Below, piece by piece: positions 6,005 through 8,497 of a DNA stretch of 8,497 nt. Position numbers and translations under genes: made by a program. Below the pieces are notes generated by a model. The model was not told the origin of the DNA, did no database searches, and saw only the letters and a program-made list of their open reading frames with translations. The number at the start of each line of letters is the position of its first letter. The stretch's first letter is position 1. The stretch comes from Reyranella sp. (lineage in GTDB: Bacteria; Pseudomonadota; Alphaproteobacteria; Reyranellales; Reyranellaceae), in contig SCVT01000689.1 in NCBI GenBank assembly GCA_004296815.1, positions 1 to 8,497 on the forward strand, in the 5' to 3' direction.

Positions 6005-6086
6005 GGGCGAGATTGGGCCGGGGAAATGCGCCGACAGAATGGCGCGGCCCCTACCCGCCCTCCCGCTTTGGCCTTACATACCCACT
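6005..6086. promoter_or_regulatory. Divergent comF / NDUFAF5-like intergenic region with nested inverted repeats
   Basis: The longest gap in the window, 82 bp, must carry the promoters of both flanking genes. Two nested inverted repeats are visible: GCGCC (6028-6032) with GGCGC (6041-6045), enclosed by GGGCC (6015-6019) with GGCCC (6046-6050), giving a bulged hairpin if transcribed. Close to the plus-strand GTG start, TTACATA (6074-6080) could be a -10 box, leaving almost no leader. I find no convincing -35 on either strand. At this GC content short repeats arise by chance. Confidence 0.3.
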
Positions 6087-7001
6087 GTGACGAGCCCCGA
6101 CCCCCTGCTGGTCTTCGACCGCGCGACCCTGCGTCAGCGGCGGGAACGCGCCGCCCGGGACTGGGATCGGCATTCTTTCCTCAAGCGCGAGATATCGGAG
6201 CGGCTGGTCGACCGGCTCACCGACGTACGGCGTACATTCCCGCTCGCGCTCGACCTCGGAAGCCACGGCGACGAGGTGGCGACGGCGCTCGGCGGCCACA
6301 AGCTCGTCGAGCATCTCGTGCGGACGGACCTGGGGCGTGGCTTCGCGAACCGGGCACGCGGCCCGGCGATCGTCGCCGACGAAGAGTTCCTGCCCTTCGC
6401 GTCCAGCCGCTTCGACCTGGTGCTGAGCGCCATGGACCTGCACTGGGTCAACGACCTGCCGGGCACGCTGATCCAGATCGCGCGCATCCTGAAGCCGGAC
6501 GGGCTGTTCCTCGGCGCCATGCTGGGCGGCGCCACGCTGTGGCAGCTCCGCCAGGCCCTGACCGTAGCGGAGAGCGAGATCGACGGCGGGCTGAGCCCGC
6601 GCGTCTCGCCGTTCGCCGACCTGCGCGATGCCGCGGGACTACTGCAGCGTGCGGGCTTCGCCCTGCCGGTCGCCGACAGCGAGACGATCGAGGTCGAGTA
6701 CGACAATGCGCTGGCGCTGATGCGCGACCTCAGCGGCATGGGCGAAAGCAACCTCGTGGCCGAGCGCCGCCGCGGCGTCACGCGACGCGCCACCCTGCTG
6801 CGCGCGGCCGAGCTCTACGGCGAGCGCTTCTCGCTGCCGTCGGGACGGGTCGCGGCGAGCTTCGAGGTGCTCTACCTTCATGGCTGGGCGCCGCATGCGT
6901 CCCAGCCCAAGCCGCTCAAACCGGGCGGAGCGGCACAGCGGCTCGCCGACGCTCTCGGAACCAGCGAGATGAGCGCCGGCGAAAAAGTGGAGCGGAGCTA
7001 G
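6087..7001 (+). CDS. NDUFAF5-like SAM-dependent enzyme, probable complex I assembly factor
   Basis: Homologue of mitochondrial NDUFAF5, which modifies an arginine of complex I subunit NDUFS7 during assembly; it resembles BioC more distantly. The 304 residues show the family's sequence: VFDRATLRQRRERAA (9-23), FPLALDLG (51-58), VADEEFLPF (96-104), LHWVNDLPGTLIQIARILKP (118-137), GAMLGGATLWQLR (143-155), SPRVSPFADLRD (170-181) and the hallmark DLSGMGESN (214-222). SAM motif I is degenerate (DLGSHGDEVA, 56-65) compared with the usual GxGxG, though Asp81 at the end of strand 2 is kept. I chose GTG at 6087 because the protein then begins just before the conserved FDR; ATGs at 6003 and 6039 would add a tail unlike the family. 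Followed after 3 bp by a membrane protein gene. BioC is a less likely alternative: no biotin gene is nearby. Confidence 0.9.
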   Translation: MTSPDPLLVFDRATLRQRRERAARDWDRHSFLKREISERLVDRLTDVRRTFPLALDLGSHGDEVATALGGHKLVEHLVRTDLGRGFANRARGPAIVADEEFLPFASSRFDLVLSAMDLHWVNDLPGTLIQIARILKPDGLFLGAMLGGATLWQLRQALTVAESEIDGGLSPRVSPFADLRDAAGLLQRAGFALPVADSETIEVEYDNALALMRDLSGMGESNLVAERRRGVTRRATLLRAAELYGERFSLPSGRVAASFEVLYLHGWAPHASQPKPLKPGGAAQRLADALGTSEMSAGEKVERS

Positions 7002-7004
7002 ATC

Positions 7005-7832
7005 GTGGCTGCAGTGAATTTGTCGTTCGGCGGCGTGATCGCTCAGAGCTTCGGCTTCTTCTTTGCGAACATCCGGCTCTTCTTCCACCTGGTGACCATC
7101 CCCTGGATCATCTCGCTGGCGATCCGGCTGGTCGGCTCGCTGATGGCCCGCGATTCGTTCGTCCCCATCCTGGTCGAGAAGGCCGCCGACATCATCCCGA
7201 CCGTGATGTTCATGGTGGCCTGGCAGCGCGTCGTGCTGCTGGGTCCGCACCGCGTCGACCGCCTGCCCGGCCTCGGCTGGTCGCCGCGCGAGATGGCGTT
7301 CCTCTTCCATCTGATCAAGGTAGGCGGCATCACTTTCGTGCTGCTGATCGCGTTCGTGCTCACCGTGGGCTCGATCGATCCGGCCGCGCTCGGAACCACG
7401 CCTTCCGCCGATCCCGAGATCGCGAGCCGACAGGCGCTCGCCGCACCGCTCGGCGCTGGCTTCACGGTGTCAATCGTACTGGCGCTGCGCGTCAGCTACG
7501 GACTCGCTGCATCGTCCGTCGACGTCCCCTTCTCGCCGCGCCTGTCCTGGGCCTACGGCCGCGGCAACGGCTGGACCATCATCGGCGTGCTGTTCCTGGT
7601 CTTCTTCGCGGGCGCCATCGCCACCACCACGGCAACGCTGTTCGTGCTCGGCCTGATGCGCGGCATGCTGGGCGCCAACGAAGCCGCCGCGGTCGTCACC
7701 TGGACGGCCGCCCTGCTGGTCTCCTACGGCGGCACCGCCGTCGCAGCGACCGCACAGGCGTTGATCTTCCGCCAGCTGGTCGGCTGGCGCGAAGGAGCGC
7801 CGCTGCCGGCGCCGGCCGAGCAAGCGCGCTAG
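7005..7832 (+). CDS. Uncharacterised multi-pass membrane protein
   Basis: I do not recognise a named family. It has 275 residues with about six hydrophobic stretches: roughly 15-46 (long, possibly re-entrant or two short helices), 63-80, 104-123, 150-169, 190-216 and 227-253. No signal peptide, cysteine motif or catalytic motif is seen; the C-terminal tail (261-275) is short, polar and Ala/Pro-rich. GTG at 7005 is a good start: GGAG (6994-6997) lies 7 nt upstream, inside the end of the preceding gene, whose stop is 3 bp away. It is therefore co-transcribed and probably translationally coupled with the NDUFAF5-like gene, hinting at a shared membrane or respiratory role; this is inference. Its TAG stop overlaps the mutT stop on the other strand within CTAG. 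Confidence 0.85.
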   Translation: MAAVNLSFGGVIAQSFGFFFANIRLFFHLVTIPWIISLAIRLVGSLMARDSFVPILVEKAADIIPTVMFMVAWQRVVLLGPHRVDRLPGLGWSPREMAFLFHLIKVGGITFVLLIAFVLTVGSIDPAALGTTPSADPEIASRQALAAPLGAGFTVSIVLALRVSYGLAASSVDVPFSPRLSWAYGRGNGWTIIGVLFLVFFAGAIATTTATLFVLGLMRGMLGANEAAAVVTWTAALLVSYGGTAVAATAQALIFRQLVGWREGAPLPAPAEQAR

Positions 7833-8281
7833 AGCAGGTCGCGCAGCAGGCCGACCAGCGGCAGGTCGGCGGGTGGCATCGGATATTTCGAAAGCTCCAT
7901 GGGCGCGACCCATTTCAGCGCCTGGCCCTCGCGCGGTTGCGGCGTGCCGCTCCATTTGCGGCAGGCGAAGACCGGCATCAGGAGATGGAACTTCTCGTAG
8001 CCGTGGCTGGCGAAGGCGATCGGCGCCAGGCAGCTCGTCGCGGTCTCGATGCCGAGCTCCTCGTGCAGCTCGCGGACCAGCGCCTGCTCCGGCGTCTCGC
8101 CGGGATCGATCTTGCCGCCGGGAAACTCCCAGAGACCGGCCATCGACTTGCCTTCAGGACGCTGGGCGATGAGCACGCGGCTGTCGGCGTCGACCAGCGC
8201 CACGGCCGCCACCAGCACGAGCGGCCGTGAGCCCAGCGGCGGCGGGCCGCCCGGACATTCCTCGTCGAAAGTCGCGGTCAA
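7829..8281 (-). CDS. mutT: MutT family Nudix hydrolase (8-oxo-dGTP diphosphatase)
   Basis: Hydrolyses oxidised nucleoside triphosphates such as 8-oxo-dGTP to the monophosphate, preventing A:T to C:G mutations; cytoplasmic. From the start chosen it has 150 residues. The Nudix box is complete (Gly56 to Ile78: GKIDPGE, seven residues, then RELHEELGI), preceded by RPEGKSMAGLWEFPGG (41-56), which is typical of MutT. I chose TTG at 8281-8279, overlapping the argJ stop as TTGA, so translation is probably coupled; there is no clear Shine-Dalgarno. A GTG at 8218-8216 (codon 22) would give a protein starting right at the Nudix fold and is a real alternative. The next upstream start would lie inside argJ. 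The argJ-mutT order is one I recall from other alphaproteobacteria. The stop overlaps that of the membrane protein gene. Confidence 0.93.
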   Translation of the reverse strand: MTATFDEECPGGPPPLGSRPLVLVAAVALVDADSRVLIAQRPEGKSMAGLWEFPGGKIDPGETPEQALVRELHEELGIETATSCLAPIAFASHGYEKFHLLMPVFACRKWSGTPQPREGQALKWVAPMELSKYPMPPADLPLVGLLRDLL

Positions 8282-8497
8282 GAACGGTAGCTGCCGTTGA
8301 TGTCGATGTAGCCGTGCGTCAGATCGCAGGTCCACACCGTGGCGCGGCCGCGGCCGATGCCGAGATCGATGTCGATCACGACATCCTGACCCTTGATGTG
8401 CTGGGCGACCGGCGCCTCGTCGTAGTTCGGCACGACCTGGCCACCGTCGGTGATGCGCACGCCGCCGATCGAGATGCGGAGCTTGTCGCGGTCGGCA
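8278..8497 (-). CDS. argJ: ArgJ, bifunctional ornithine acetyltransferase / N-acetylglutamate synthase, C-terminal 72 residues
   Basis: Transfers acetyl from N-acetylornithine to glutamate in arginine synthesis; bifunctional forms also make N-acetylglutamate from acetyl-CoA. Only the C-terminus is in the window (about 72 of some 400 residues); the gene continues beyond 8497. I read ADRDKLRISIGG at the window edge and the diagnostic family ending GRGRATVWTCDLTHGYIDIN, then GSYRS and TGA. The autoprocessing Thr and the active site lie outside. Whether it is bifunctional cannot be judged from this part. Its stop overlaps the mutT TTG start, so argJ-mutT is likely one transcript. Confidence 0.95.
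   Translation of the reverse strand, partial: ADRDKLRISIGGVRITDGGQVVPNYDEAPVAQHIKGQDVVIDIDLGIGRGRATVWTCDLTHGYIDINGSYRS

Noticed and set aside
5222..8230. A 1002-codon open frame on the plus strand
   Set aside because: It runs antisense through comF and mutT and out of frame through the NDUFAF5-like and membrane protein genes. Its translation is Arg/Ala/Pro-rich with no recognisable domain. Long spurious frames are expected in DNA with very high GC at third codon positions.
8283..8298. Near-palindrome AACGG...CCGTT just before the mutT start
   Set aside because: It encodes the conserved ArgJ ending (Asn-Gly-Ser-Tyr-Arg), has one mismatched pair and leaves no room for a loop, so protein constraint is the simpler reason.
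1..8497. A mobile element, defence cluster, CRISPR array or tRNA-linked island
   Set aside because: No transposase, integrase, repeat array, tRNA-like sequence or marked change in base composition is visible; apart from the unrecognised membrane protein, every gene belongs to a recognisable protein family.

Overview
The window is a dense, GC-rich stretch of chromosome from an alphaproteobacterium. Two things suggest this: the proteins (UbiG, a DUF1178 zinc-ribbon protein, GrxC, ComF, an NDUFAF5-type methyltransferase) and a neighbourhood (argJ-mutT, comF-grxC-nitrilase, ubiG-lysC) that I recall as common in that class. The order or genus cannot be fixed from sequence alone; a Rhodospirillales- or Reyranella-like organism would fit. 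Twelve genes fill the window. The longest non-coding gap is 82 bp. I see no rRNA, tRNA, insertion sequence, CRISPR array or phage gene.

Layout from left to right: lysC (aspartate kinase, minus, cut off at its C-terminal end by the window edge); ubiG (ubiquinone O-methyltransferase, plus, divergent from lysC); an MFS transporter and a DUF1178 zinc-ribbon protein (minus, a two-gene unit with overlapping stop and start codons); a small SAM-dependent methyltransferase (plus, divergent from DUF1178); a nitrilase-family amidase, glutaredoxin GrxC and ComF (minus, tightly packed); an NDUFAF5-like methyltransferase and a multi-pass membrane protein (plus, 3 bp apart); mutT and argJ (minus, overlapping, argJ cut off at its N-terminal end by the window edge).

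Strand switches are frequent. All three tail-to-tail junctions have almost no spacer (1 bp, 3 bp, and a 3-bp overlap of stop codons). Functionally the genes cover amino-acid synthesis (lysC, argJ), the respiratory chain (ubiG for ubiquinone, the NDUFAF5 homologue for complex I), glutathione chemistry (grxC with a likely deaminated-glutathione amidase) and nucleotide-pool cleaning (mutT).

The strongest unexpected signal is a perfect 12-bp inverted repeat at 3522-3548, in the 69-bp divergent gap between DUF1178 and the small methyltransferase. It matches the CIRCE operator of the heat-shock repressor HrcA at 16 of 18 arm positions, although no chaperonin gene is nearby. Second is an in-frame ATG with a strong Shine-Dalgarno sequence inside lysC, placed where a separately translated regulatory beta subunit begins in other bacteria. 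I see no clearly new multi-gene system; the window is mostly housekeeping genes with a few regulatory oddities.
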